Shown: positions 23,657 through 36,019 of the stretch, in pieces
Numbering within the stretch: position 1 is the first letter of the stretch
Layout: each line of letters opens with the position of its first letter
Assembly (NCBI GenBank): GCA_026936325.1
Contig: JAPTHN010000001.1
Location: 100,703,859 to 100,767,858, forward strand
Source: Platynereis dumerilii
Lineage: Eukaryota > Annelida > Polychaeta > Phyllodocida > Nereididae
Direction of reading: 5' to 3'
DNA: 64,000 bases
The notes under the pieces: model-generated
What the model was told of the DNA's origin: nothing
The model's input: only the letters and a program-made list of their open reading frames with translations
Databases searched by the model: none
Position numbers and translations under genes: made by a program

Positions 23657-26645
23657 CATCAAAATATGCTGTTCAAAGCATTGGTGTGACAGGCAATTAA
23701 TTGATAACGTTCTTTTCCAGATGACCATTTGTCTTTGTCAAATCTCCAGATATATTCTAACCAAACAAAAAATTACTTATCACAGTTCCTTTGGTATAAT
23801 GGTCCCACTGAAACTTTACATTTGTAAATTTGTCACTCTGGCAATTTCTCAACAACCTTGAGACAACTACGTATTTATATGATAGAGACTTTAGTCAAAT
23901 TTGTGAGACAAAATCAACCAAATTAAACAATGATCTTATTGTGGGATGTTTCAGTAGACAGATAATCCTCGATCTCTGCTTTGGCAGATTACATATTAAT
24001 TTAGAAGAAGTCATGTGAGATTATGAATTGTGTCTTGCCTTGACCATTGCATTATAACCTCTGGGCTATATTTCCGCACCAATTTATCTATTCGAGACTT
24101 GAAAGTTTTCAAGTTGTCACGATAAGTATTCAAGTCATCGAGCCAAGTATTCATGTCATCACAAAATTTTTTCTTCCTCTTACTGCTGGCTCATTAATTT
24201 ACCTTAAAGTTTCATTCTTTTCTCTTTCTTTTCTTAGCTTTCCCCATTCTTTTTTTAAGGATAAAGCATTTTCAATACATGTTCCTCAGTAAACACATGA
24301 AATTGCTTGTTTTTTTGGTTTTTTTTTACTGTTGACCATTCTGGGTTTTCCCCTCTTCTAACACTCTTTACTTATAATTGCCATCTTCCCCTACCTCTTT
24401 GCACTCCTCATCTTCTTCATTTCTCCTGTATCTTTCTTCATATTCTCTTTCAGTTTTCTGATTTTTCTCCTCTCTCCTCCAGCTCTTCTTTCCTCTTTAA
24501 CTTCTTCTGATTGTCTCGTCTACCTATTCTTACTCCTTGCCTCTTCTCACTTTTTTTCTTCTTTCTCTCCGCATATTCCCACATTCGTTCATTTGTAGAT
24601 AGATAGATAGATAGATGGATGGACACATACAGAGGAACAGATCTATTCACATTAACAGATAGAAATTCAGAGCAAATTAAGAGAGAAAGAACAAGCCAAC
24701 AGATGGTGCCACATCCCAGCATGTGGCAAACCTTGCCTCTAGTGGATAATGCAAGAACAATGTGAACAACTGCCCTGTAGTGAATCTCATTGCTGCTTTT
24801 GACTCTTCCTGCATATAGTTGCAGGTCCATGTCCGATGAATTGCCTCCCATAGTCAATAAATATTTGTGTGCCAGGCCTCTACATTTGAACTATGTCGTA
24901 GACAGTCTCTGTATATTTTACATCAACCTTTGATATATAAACTCCACAGTGCTTGAGATGCTTTGGCAGAGACATACAGCTGCAACAGGCAAACCAGTGG
25001 TCGAAATAGGCCCTGTTATTTAAGGGGGTCTCTCAGTTGCAAGGCCCAAAGGGATGAAGCCCTTTTAGCCAGGCCAAACCACGGATGGCCAGATGCGCCC
25101 TGAAGCCGAAGAGTTTTCAAGGTTCTAAAAAATAATTCTTGGCATATAAAGCATGTTTTGCTCAGAAAATTAGGTTTAAAAACTATCTTGCTGATGTATA
25201 TAAATCACAAGAAATTTTTGTAAGCTGATTATGATTTACTTGATGCCTCATACTTATGACTCCATATATGCATTCAGTATTAGGGTTTTTTTTCAGGACC
25301 CCCTCTGGGTCCTTCTGAAAAATGTATATCAGGGGGTCACGGGAGCATTTGGGGTGGGGGGGGGGGGTCAAACCGCTTTGACCCCCCCTTATTTCCTTAT
25401 TTCGAACACTGAGGCAAACCACCCTATATTTGCCTTTTAAAATTGCCAGGTTCGTTCTCACTGGACTTTTGGTAGGGGAGACTGGGGCTATTTGAAGTGC
25501 AGGGTTGGTTGAATTTTTTCCCTTATTCCCTTGAGTTTAATTCTTTTACCCAAATGTGACTTCTGGTAGATTATTCACTCATCAGGACTTGATATCACTT
25601 CCCACATGAGCCATATTTCGAAACCTGTGCTTCACTAAGCTGTAAAGTTTATTTTTTGCTTCTCAAATAATATCTTTGAGTTGAAATAGTTTTGACCTGT
25701 ATGATATTTGAAATGTGCAATGCAAGTTATTTGACTACAAGTTGGAAGCCTTTAGTAGTACAAATAAACAAGAAGATTCTTAAAAAAAAAAAGAATAACA
25801 TCTGGCTTTATTATTATTTTTTATTATGTCTGTAGAACTATGGCAGACTGTATTACTTCAGAATATTTTATTTTTACCTTTAGAAAGGCAAACGCATAAT
25901 GGCACAGTGTGTACCAGAGTATGTTGTTACAGATTCATGGATACACACTTCATTTGCAAGGTCTTATCCATCCTCCCCACGCAAGCCCTGCTAAAATGGA
26001 CAGGGTTTTCTGCTATTTCCAACCTCTTCTGTGATTGGCTGCTTATTGAGGTCATAAGCATTTTGCAGGCAGATTTAGTCCGATTATGGACACTTAGAGG
26101 ATTACTGGCAACTGAGAAAAACATTGTAAAACAAGCAAACTTTCAAACAGTTTCATTTCAGAACTGTGAAAATACATAATTCAATGGAATTTCCGGAACT
26201 GTGATAGCACCATTCAACAATATACAACTTCTCCATTTGTAACAGTGTGAAACAGAAGCAACAATTTCAAACTGTGAGCCAAAACTGGGTCAGTTAATTA
26301 AGTATTCATGAATTAGCAAAAGTTATGGGCCATTTGGTCATGGTATGACTTGGGATGATGGGTCTTGTCCCTCCTTGCTGTCTGGTATTGGCGTCCATTA
26401 GAGAAAAAAATCAACCCTCAAATGTTACACTGTAAATAAATTTCAACTCTCTTCCAGCCACAAAATGGTACTGGCCAGTGGGCGTAACATACTTATTTGC
26501 TACTGTTTAAGTCTTATAATTTGAAGAATATTTCAAAAATAACTTCACAATGAAAGGTGCATGCAAGAGGTATTATTGACAAAAAGTTAAACCCTTCACA
26601 AAAACTGACAAATACTACTTTTTTCCTTTCTGATGACTGAAAGGG
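23657..26645. other. Intergenic spacer with repeat fragments
   Basis: No gene recognised. Contents: CT-rich sequence 24340-24560, a GATA-headed dispersed repeat (24597-24790), a G-run/C-run fragment at 25285-25390 that resembles a degraded short DNA repeat, and a TAGGGGAGACTGGGGC-type left end at 25473. Confidence 0.5.
24597..24790 (+). repeat. GATA-headed dispersed repeat, copy 1
   Basis: A short (GATA)n stretch is followed by a unique-looking body that recurs at 35262-35425 in the same orientation. Shared words include GAACAGATCTAT, ACAAGCCA then CAGATGGTGC, TGTGGCAAACCT and GCCTCTAGTGGAT. It may be a retroposon fragment or a repeat that carries a microsatellite along. Ends are not defined. 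Confidence 0.6.
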
Positions 26646-26653
26646 ATAACTAT

Positions 26654-26809
26654 CAGTGGCGGATACAGGTCAGGTTATCTAGGGGGGCCCGGGCATTTTT
26701 CGGCATTCACGGGCCCGCGTCGCGGCACATTTTCTTAGAAATGCTACTTTTATCTCAGTGGTCTAGGGGGGGCCCGGGCCCCCTAGGCCCCCCCCTGTAT
26801 CCGCCACTG
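26654..26809. mobile_element. CAGTGGCGGA MITE
   Basis: Inverted termini of 16 bases, CAGTGGCGGATACAGG, are followed by G-rich arms centred on GGCCCGGGC. A direct repeat ACTAT lies immediately outside both ends (26649-26653 and 26810-26814). The terminus and G-rich arms resemble common hAT-type MITEs of animals, although hAT normally makes an 8-bp duplication. It has no ORF. Confidence 0.8.
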
Positions 26810-26814
26810 ACTAT

Positions 26815-28974
26815 AGGTCTTGTCAATATAAGACATGTGTTTGAAATATTTTGGAACAGTCTGCACAATTTTGTTGAACCTTTCATGAGATAAGTCTCTC
26901 ATCAGTTTTGAGAGCAATATTTCGGCCAGTGATAATATATTGGTTAGAAGAGTTTTTGCAGATACTTTCCAATTATAACGATTTTGCTAAAACTTCTCAA
27001 ATCATCAGACTGACTTCGGTGACTTATCCGGCAAGGTACAGAAATATTGCTTGCTTAGTTTTTTAGATATTAAATGTTATTTAGGCGCCATGGCTCCGAA
27101 CAGTCTTCTCATGAATGTTATCTTTTTTGTAGGGACCATCTCAGATCTATGTTACAAGCTCCAAATGATGAAAGACTTAACATTGAAGGTCCCTAACTAA
27201 AGGGACAAAAATACCCAGCCAAGTGCATTTAGTCATCAGTTATTGTGTACTGCAGTGGTGGAGCTTCTAAGTTTCTGGAGGGGGCCACAGGCAAGTTGGA
27301 CTTGCAGAGATACTTTCCCTATAGCAGGAGTACCCTCCTAATTGACCTCAAATATTAGGAGGGTACTCATGCCACAGAGGAGGTATCTGTGAGTACAATT
27401 TACATATCAAGTATATGTTGCCCCCCTTGATACACAGTAGCTGCACAAGAGAGGCAGCAGCCACTCAACCATGAAAATGGGGTCAACTGGTCATGGTTGG
27501 ATGATTGGGGACCATCTCCAAAGCACACCTGGAGCATATCCCATAGAGATTTCCTTCAGGAAATTGGTCAAACATAGCCTAAGTTTATGAAGATTTGGGA
27601 TCATATAATAGAAGTGTACAAACACACTGTATGAAAACATTAGATATTAAACTTCTCACTACTCCTATGATGTTCACAAACTTATGAAAAGTGTAATAAT
27701 CCTAATAAGCAAGCAAGAATTAGTTTTTTGTTATAGAATTTTCTTTTATGACAAAAAATATTTATAACAATTATAATTAGGCATATCCAATCATGAGGTA
27801 ACACGCAGTAGGTTTGTCAAATCACAGTAGGTACATTGGAGGTATAGATGTGATTACACATACATAGGAAATCAATTGAATATTTGGAAAATAATATATG
27901 TGTTTGAAGAAACCTCATATTTCACACAAAGGTCCCTACAATTCTTTTTTTAAAAAGAATTTCTTGTTCTATCTGTGGAGAGGCCTTAGGTAGATTCTTT
28001 CTGAAATAGATTTTAAAATGAAGCTTACCAGGTATTGGGCTATCCTATTTGAATTTCTAGAGGTGAAAGTGTGACTTTTTCTGTGTTTAATCAACACACA
28101 ATTTATGCAAGAATTTTCGTACTGGATTATTCAACTTTTCAATCTTCTAAATCTAAAGCCCTCTGTAAATTTCTTTTATGCCGAAAACCACTTATTAAGT
28201 GGTGTAGCCTTGAAGAAGAAGCTTAGTTTTATTCAGTGTAAAACTTTATGGTCCAATGTTTAAAAGTTTCAGGTTTAGCAAAGATCTAAGATTCCTTGTT
28301 TTCCCATACTTTTTTTCAAAATTGTGTTACTTTCTGCTTATTTTTGTAACTTACACTTTCAGAAGTCAATTATAAACATGTGTCAACAACCTGTATTGTT
28401 ATTTGAATGCTGTGGCATCTTTGTATGAATACGTTGAGAACAGAACTTTGTCACTGATCTCATTTTGTTAACCATCCCTGATTTGGTCATGAACCATAGC
28501 CGGGGGAATTGAATTTTGAAACCCTGACATCCAATTGTTTCTTTGTTGAGAGGTTCCCAATGGACGTTAGCTCAAATAAATACCATAATCATCCTCCATG
28601 ACACTAGGCAGTATGCTTGAGTTGAGGTAGTACAACCACCCCTCAAAAGGTGTTTTATCACACCTTCCAAACAAAATGCAATTTTAAAATTTAACCCCTT
28701 TCACACATGGCCGGATATGCCGTGGTGTTGCCGTGGCCGGCTTGCCATGGGCCTGACAGTGTATTCTGGCAGTTTTCCTTAAAGGCACACACTCATCGAA
28801 ATCCTACTTTAAATAAATATGTCTTCCCATGAAAGAATCAGATGTAGCGAGTACATTAAGCTAACATTTACCAAAATTGGTTTTCACCATAGATGGGGAA
28901 AAATTTATGAAATTGGCATTTCAGACCAGTTTTGTGGTCCTTCAACATGTTCAGTCAGCTGTGCACTGACTTAT
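26815..28974. other. Intergenic spacer
   Basis: A+T-rich sequence without recognisable genes or defined repeats. A CTTTCACAC-type end near 28690 resembles the edge of a short DNA element, without a partner nearby. Confidence 0.5.
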
Positions 28975-29149
28975 AGTAGGGTGGCTTACGGTCAATATTG
29001 AATCATACCGTTACCGGGTGGATAAAAGCATGAAACTTGGCATGTGGCTTCTCAACAACCCTAAGAACGATTTTGGGGTGGGAGCCCAAAAATCGAAGTT
29101 AATTTAATGGGTCAAATTCAAGATGGCGTCCAAGATGGCCGCCAAAAAC
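28975..29149 (+). mobile_element. Left member of inverted GGTGGCTTA pair
   Basis: The 175-bp segment starts AGTAGGGTGGCTTA and contains ACCGTTACCGGGTGGATAAA, GGGGTGGGAGCCCAAAAAT and GATGGCGTCCAAGATGGCCG. It recurs inverted at 32647-32811. The pair may be the long TIRs of one ~3.84-kb element or two separate MITEs inserted in opposite directions. Confidence 0.75.
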
Positions 29150-32100
29150 GATTTTGCTCATGGATTGGCCAATAATAATGCTATGTGCTTGTGCAATACA
29201 TCATTTCCTAGGTTTTTATAGCCAAGGAATCCAAAAATGATGGTCCCAAATTGATTTGATGACATTTTGATAGGGGTATATGACATAAGCAACAAAGAAT
29301 ATGAAAGAATTCAGTTAAAAAACTTTCATGAAGCTGGGAAACACAAAACACAATTAGATTATTAATAGAAATCTTCCCCATCCTACATTTGAAGTCTTTT
29401 TTTTAAGTTTCTATATAAAATGGCCAATGGATCACAAGTTTTATATATTGTCAAAAGTTTGTTTAGCATACTGGTACTTTCACAACGCATGAAGATTCGC
29501 TAATTAACTTGTGAAAATTTGTAGTTTGAGCAAATTCCTTTACAGCTACACTTCACCAGCATCTGGCATACTTCAGCAACACACTAGCTGCCTTTGGTTT
29601 TCCATTTTCCTCCATGCAAAGTCGGGCAGACATTTTAGACTGATTAGAGGGAGACCAAATTCCACCCTGGGAGACCATGTGATGTTACGCCACAAAAGTA
29701 AATTATGAATGCCAAATAATAATGACATTATGATGCAACTGTTCAATGGTTTAGTAAAGATAAATAAATCAAAAAAGAATTGTGCTGTCTCACATATGAA
29801 AGTGCCCGAGTTCAACAGAGAAACTTTCTGAATCCTTTCCTAAACAGAAGTCTTTCATAAATGTAAGAGAGACTAAGCTGAACATATAAGGTCTAGTCCA
29901 TAACGATCTAGGTTTCAAAATAATTTAACAGTTATCAACATTGAATTTTGATTAACTTGCTGTTAATATGTCATTTTATTCAACTGATTTTATATGTGTG
30001 TTTATTGTAGATTTAATTTTTGTCACACTCACGTATGCATGTCCAAATGATAGATTAGTATCAAAAATTCAGACTCAATTGAGCATCATTGCTGGCTGAC
30101 TTAGCAGAGGATAGCTTCTCAGCATCTTTCTTTTGTCTCTTGTCCCTCTTGACAGTATTTTGGCTTGTCAATTGTCTTAGATCATTCCTGCTTCTCAGTG
30201 TTATCTGCAGGAGAAAGGCCCATCTCACATGTAGCCTGTGTGGGAGCCATAGCACAACTTGTATGCGTGATCAACAGTCACTTTTGAAGCATATTTCAGC
30301 CAGTACAAAAACTGTCCAGTCTTATTCTCAGGGACATCACTAGGATTTTTTCAGGAGGGAAGCAAAATGAGGCCGGGGGTCTGGAGGCCGCCTTAGGCCC
30401 CCAGGAGCCAATGTTAATCAGATGGCCTGAGATGTATTTCAAGTTATTCTGGGCAAACCGCAACACTTATTCTGCCACAGAATGCGAGACGTGGCATAGT
30501 CACTCATAAATCATTGTGAAAATGTGATTTAAAAAATGAAGAAATGAAATTATGTCAACTCTAACACTGATATTTCACACCAAATCTACGGACACACAAC
30601 ATAATACAGCAGGTCTCAGCAATAGTATGTTTTCTCTCTGCTGCCTCCCTGGATAAAATCTTAATTATCCTGGTCTTTAATTCTTTGTCCAGATAGCTTA
30701 GTATAATTGTTTTGCCCTGTGGCCCATGTCTTGCTGCTCTCCTTCAAGTAAACTCTCCCTCTGCCTCCTACTTGCTGTAGGGCCTATTCCTCCTTTCTGC
30801 CTCTTCCAGCTCTTGCTTCCTTCCTGATACATCCTCTATTCTCCCTCTCTGCCTCTTACCTGGCTTTTGCTTCCTTCCTCTCCGCCTCCTCCCTTTCTGC
30901 TTCCTCCCTATCTCTTGCATCCTCCAAACAAGGTAACTTTTGCCTCCAAATTCCAATATCTCTCACCTTCTCGCTTTCTCAGCCTCCTCCAGCTCTAGTT
31001 ACTACTCTTCCCTCTCTTGTTCTGTGTCTCTATCTCCTCCTTTACTGCTTTCTCTCTAACACCTAGCTCTAGTATAGTCTCCTTCTTGATATAACAATGG
31101 CTCTTGTTACTTCTTGCCCATGCATTCCCCCTGATTGCTTCTGGACCCCCTCATTCTCGTTTTTGCCTCATTCCAACAGCTGCTCTATCCTCCCTTTCTC
31201 AGTCTGCCCCCCCCCTCTTATGCCTCCTCATAAACTGCACGCACTACTGCTCTTGCCTCTCCCATACAAAGTAACTCTTCTATCCTACAATAACTTTTGC
31301 TTCCTCTTTCTCTGCCTCCTCTTTTTCTCTTGACTCCTTTCTGTTTCTTGATCTCTGGTCCTTGCCTCCACTATGATATAAACTGTTCTTTCCCGGGGGG
31401 ACGCTTAACTCCATGCCTCCTTTTGAAAGCTTCCACATTCTCCATCTCTTTAGTTAGCTATCTCTCTGTTTCTCTGTGCCTCCTTCCTACTCTGCTAAAA
31501 TCTCTCTACTTCCTCTCAAGCTCAAGTGTCCTTGCCTTCTCCATCTCTGCTGACCTCTCTCTCTCAGATCCTCCCTCTCTGCATTATCCCTTTCTGTCTA
31601 TCACTATGAGGGTAAAAAGTAACAAGGCCATAACCAAATAAATATTTTTGCAGGATTAAACGTGTCTACTCACATAACTCTGCATCTCAGAGCTCTTGGT
31701 TGAGTAATAATTGTTTTATTGAGCAAAGTTTTGAGTTTAGTTTTGACTATACCAATAATTGACCGATTAAGCTAAAATTTTCTGGAAGGTCTTCCTTCAA
31801 CACATAAAACAACACCTATGTTTTGAGCCAATTCTGAGAAAGGTTGATTGAAAATATCCAGAAGTCTGATGATGTGGCAGAAAGACTAGCAAGTAAAAAC
31901 AGAGGTAAAACAACATAGTGCACAACCATTATTTCAAATACAAGAACACAATTACCACACATGCATAGTTGCATACATCACATACTGTTTAGGTTATTCA
32001 GTCTCAAAGGGAGCAGATGAGGGACATTGAGGGTGAAGCTTACATTAATAGCAAAGTGGAATGATCTTATTCAAATATACCAAGAAACTCATTTCATATC

Positions 32101-32646
32101 AGTGGTTTCAATGGAAAAGTTAAAATCATAATTGTGTTCATAACCCCTGAACAGCCCAAGTTCAGATGATTTATAAACTCCCACAATGTCATTTAATGTA
32201 TTGACTACATTATACACGTATGAAATAAATTCAGTAGGCTAACACGTTTGAAGGTCTTGCATTTCACTGGGTGATTTTTATTCAAAATTACACCGACAAA
32301 TGGATTACACGCATCAAATGCATATGTCTACAAGACTACAACTCAAGTCAGTTCCAGTAATATATAGTGTAATTATCTCTTTGCCTTTGCTGGTATCTCT
32401 TGCCTTTCTCATCATTGTATAGAATTGATAAATTATATGACAGGAGATAAATCATGTGACAGAATATTTTCAAGGTTTTGTCACAAAAAAGATGAAGATC
32501 ACACCATATATGTCAGCCACGGGTGATCTAAGTATCTGACACTTTTTCTGATATGTTAAATAGATTCTGTGACCCCAAAAACCTAGGTATAGAATCAAAC
32601 AGCATGCTTCTAAGTTGATTAGTTGCCGAGATATAAGCTATTTTCT
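29150..32646. other. Sequence between the inverted pair
   Basis: No transposase or other gene was recognised, so if this is one element it is nonautonomous. It includes a strongly pyrimidine-rich tract (about 30735-31600) built from degenerate CTCCCTCTGCCTCC-like words, and at about 30331-30410 a CATCACTAGGATTTTTTCAG stretch with G-rich continuation that looks like the left half of a common short DNA repeat. Confidence 0.5.
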
Positions 32647-32811
32647 TTTTTGGCGGCCATCTTGGACGCCATCTTGGATTTGACCCATTTAATTAACTCC
32701 AATTTTTGGGCTCCCACCCCAATTTTGACAGGAAGGTCCAAAGCAATCATTATGCCAAGTTTCATGCTTTTATCCACCCGGTAACGGTAATTTCCCTAAG
32801 CCACCACACTA
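32647..32811 (-). mobile_element. Right member of inverted GGTGGCTTA pair
   Basis: Inverted copy of 28975-29149, about 80-85 percent identical by eye. It ends CCACCACACTA directly before TTAA (32812-32815). The left copy is preceded by TTAT or CTTA, so a TTAA duplication with one change is possible but not proven. Confidence 0.75.
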
Positions 32812-33211
32812 TTAAGGCAGGGTGCCCCTCCCCCCTACCTCCTCAAATTGTATGTACAATGAGACAGCCACACATTTGTCATTTTGACCACCAAACAATA
32901 CTGTGAAATACTGAATTGGAATAACAGATTCTGTTATAAAGGTGACAAAATTAATTTGATTCAAACTGAAACTGTGAAAAATGTTTCAGAAGAGTTTCAT
33001 CAACATAACTGTCAATCATTATTTTGCCTTGTGAGCTGATTGGCTGGTTATTGGTTGGGTGGGGTGAGTTAATTTGACAGTGGTCAATTTGCTCCATATG
33101 TGACAAGTCCAGGTCGCATTTTCTGAATGAAATGTTATTCAGCTTCCAGATAGACACATGTAGATAGACAAACAGACAGACAGATAAACACAGACAGAGA
33201 TAGTTAATGGG

Positions 33212-33238
33212 TAGATAGATAGATAGATAAATAGATAT

Positions 33239-33327
<89 letters not shown>
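33212..33327. repeat. (GATA)n microsatellite
   Basis: About 29 tetranucleotide units with a few interruptions near the left edge (AGATAAATAGATATATAGATA). Further degenerate GACAGATA units lie upstream from 33150. Confidence 0.95.
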
Positions 33328-35065
33328 CTAATTGTAAACGTTCTGTAAAGGATATCGTTTTTTTTTTAGGATCAAGAGATGATTGAAATATCTGTCAGAA
33401 TTTTTTTTTTTTAGTTTTTAATCTATCATGAAAATATAATTATGCCCTTTATCATTTTCTTTTTTTCGAATTGAGCTTGTCAATTTTGGTCCAAGACAGT
33501 CACTGTTCATTTTACACTCAACATGGCATTTTGGATACAAACTGAATGATTGAAATGAAGATCACAATTCATCACAGTTTTACATGTGTCTTGATTGTTT
33601 GGAGGTGTCATTTCTAAAATATTTCACAGCTTTGCCTATCTGTTCTGAAGCACATGGTAAACCACATGTATTTGTTTATTAAAAACCCAGTCTCATGTCA
33701 CTGAAGCACTTGCTTACCAAGAGAGGTCGCTTTTTGCTGTGCCAAAATAATAGCCAAAATCGAAAACTAAAAGTCAGTTTTTAATGGCTTTATTTTGGAA
33801 CAAATTCGAAAGGACCACAATAGTGTTTCTATAAATAAAGTGCTTGAGGCTCTCAAATGATAAAAAAACTGCACGATTGTGGCCCTTTAAGTATTTCAAG
33901 GCTTATCTTCGGAAAAACGCCGGCAATCCTTTGGAAACCCCTCATTTTTCCGTCAGATTCTGGCCGTTCATGCCATTTCCATGGACGGAGTCATAGCGGT
34001 CAGGAACGGAGACACGCAGGATTGTCGGCGGCTTGAGAGTTTCACCCTTGAAAACAAGGAAATCCGATGTTGAGGACTGTACTTACGGTTAAACGTTTCA
34101 ATCAGGGCAATACGGCGTAAGACCTTTGTATTTCTACGGCTGATTCTCTCTGCGGACAGCAGTGCATGCGAAAGCAAATTGACTTTGGTCAGACAATTTG
34201 TCTGACGGAAAAACTGCTCTGGTCAGACAATTTTCATTTTTGTCAGACCAGCAGTCATGCGAAATGCGAAATATCTTTTCAACATTTTTGATACATAGTA
34301 TTTAACTGGCCATTATTTGGCCAATAATTACAAGTAGATATCTATAGCTAGCCTATACATTTAAAATGGCTCAAAAATACACAATATGCATGGTATAATT
34401 ATGATCATCAATAAATCCATTCATTTCTTTTGTCCAACATAGAGGAATACAGGAACAAATTGGATCATCAAATCAGACTTCAGCTGTCAAATACATTTCA
34501 ACATTTTAACAATAGCATTCATTCTCAGCAAAACTGTGGAAATATTTCAGCTAAATATAGCTTTTAGCCTGTGTTAGTTCCATCTGGATGTGACTCCCTT
34601 TAGTGAAAGCTCCATTTTCATTTGTAGATTGTAATTAGTACATGCAGTTGGTCTTCAGAAAGTGCTTGTGTCACACTTTGTTCTGCCAATGGCCAACAAT
34701 TGCAATTAAGTCAATGGGGGTCAATACAAAAGGAGCTACAAAAACAGAATTGCAATCCACTAAACTTCAGATTGGCCAACTTGAAACTACTGCAAATTGC
34801 CATTTGCAGTACAGTGTGAAAGGCCAGTAAATTGTCCGGCTGATACTTTGTGTCATGTTCAGCAGTTTTCTGTCGGATTTTTTGTCTGACCTGAGCCAGA
34901 GACAGGTCGGACAATCGTAAAAACGATCGGCAAAAGCCGATTGTCCGACGGTTTTTGCGCGCACTGGCGGACAGTGGCAGATTATCGGCGGCCAGCGGCG
35001 GACCCTGCATTTCTTGCAACCGGAAGTGCTGTCACGTCAAAACTGGGAATGTGTGAAAGGGGCAT
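33328..35065. other. Spacer with a CGG-rich inverted pair
   Basis: No gene. Two CpG-rich blocks, about 33900-34260 and 34830-35065, share inverted words such as GTCAGAC, TTTTTCTGTCGG/CCGTCAGA and GCCGGC/GCGGCGG. The right block ends with GTGTGAAAGGGGCATTACC, a terminus common in short DNA transposons. The left limit is not clear. Probably an old nonautonomous element. Confidence 0.4.
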
Positions 35066-35261
35066 TACCATTGCTATATTTCTGAGATATTTAGATGAGC
35101 ATCATATGGATCACCCATGGCAATTTTGGCTCAATGAAGCAAAATTTTTTAATTTAGAGGCAGTTTTCATTTTTGTCAAAATAAGTTGAACAGTGAAGAC
35201 CTCTTGTGTATGTGTTCTTCTTCTGCATTTTCCTGCGTACAAAATTATATGTGCTCTCCTG

Positions 35262-35425
35262 TATAGATAGATAGATGAACAGATCTATAAGCCGACAGAC
35301 AGGAGGATCTTCAATGCATGATTCAGAGAAAAGATAGAACCAACAAGCCAGCAGATGGTGCTGTGAGCCAGTGTGTGGCAAACCTCGCCTCTAGTGGATT
35401 GTGCAAAAACATGGAGGTTCCCAAA
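35262..35425 (+). repeat. GATA-headed dispersed repeat, copy 2
   Basis: Same body and orientation as 24597-24790, again with a short GATA stretch at its left edge. Shared words include GAACAGATCTAT, TGTGGCAAACCT and GCCTCTAGTGGAT. Confidence 0.6.
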
Positions 35426-36019
35426 GAGCAAATGACATTCACTTGGCCATAGAAAATTTTCCTGTCAAAATCAGACGTTTTCCAGGGATAATCTAATTTA
35501 AATTGTTGTATTTGAACCAGAAGTTGAAATTCAAACTTTCGTTTGGAAATTTATCTGTCCAGCAAGACTTAGAATGATTAAGGTTTTTCTTCGGACGTCA
35601 AGATGTCATAAATGTCCATCAAAGTCAGATTTTCTAATGCTTTAATACCATAGTCTGGAACTTGGGAGTTTTAAATGTAGTATTGATGAAATGCTTTGAA
35701 AATGTGGTTCTACACACTTTTCTCATTTTGTCCATTGCTTAGGCAGAGCAAGTTCAAGTTTCCTGATCTCAAAAGGAAAAGCAGCTTTGAAATGCAGCTT
35801 GGCAACAATATTTTTCCTGTCCAACATTTTGTTTGTTATAATGTCAGCCAAATACTTTTTTAAAAATCCACAATTGGACAAATGTTTTAAAGCAAGGGGT
35901 TCACCATTGAATTTGACTCTTTCGTTGTATCATAGGATTTCATCATTTATATTACATTCAATTTTACTTTTGCGACACAGTTCTTGGAAATAAATAATGA
36001 TTTCTTTGTAAAATAATGG

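Noticed and set aside
31097-31641. Ser/Leu/Pro-rich plus-strand frames
   Set aside because: Artefact of the pyrimidine-rich tract at 30735-31600.
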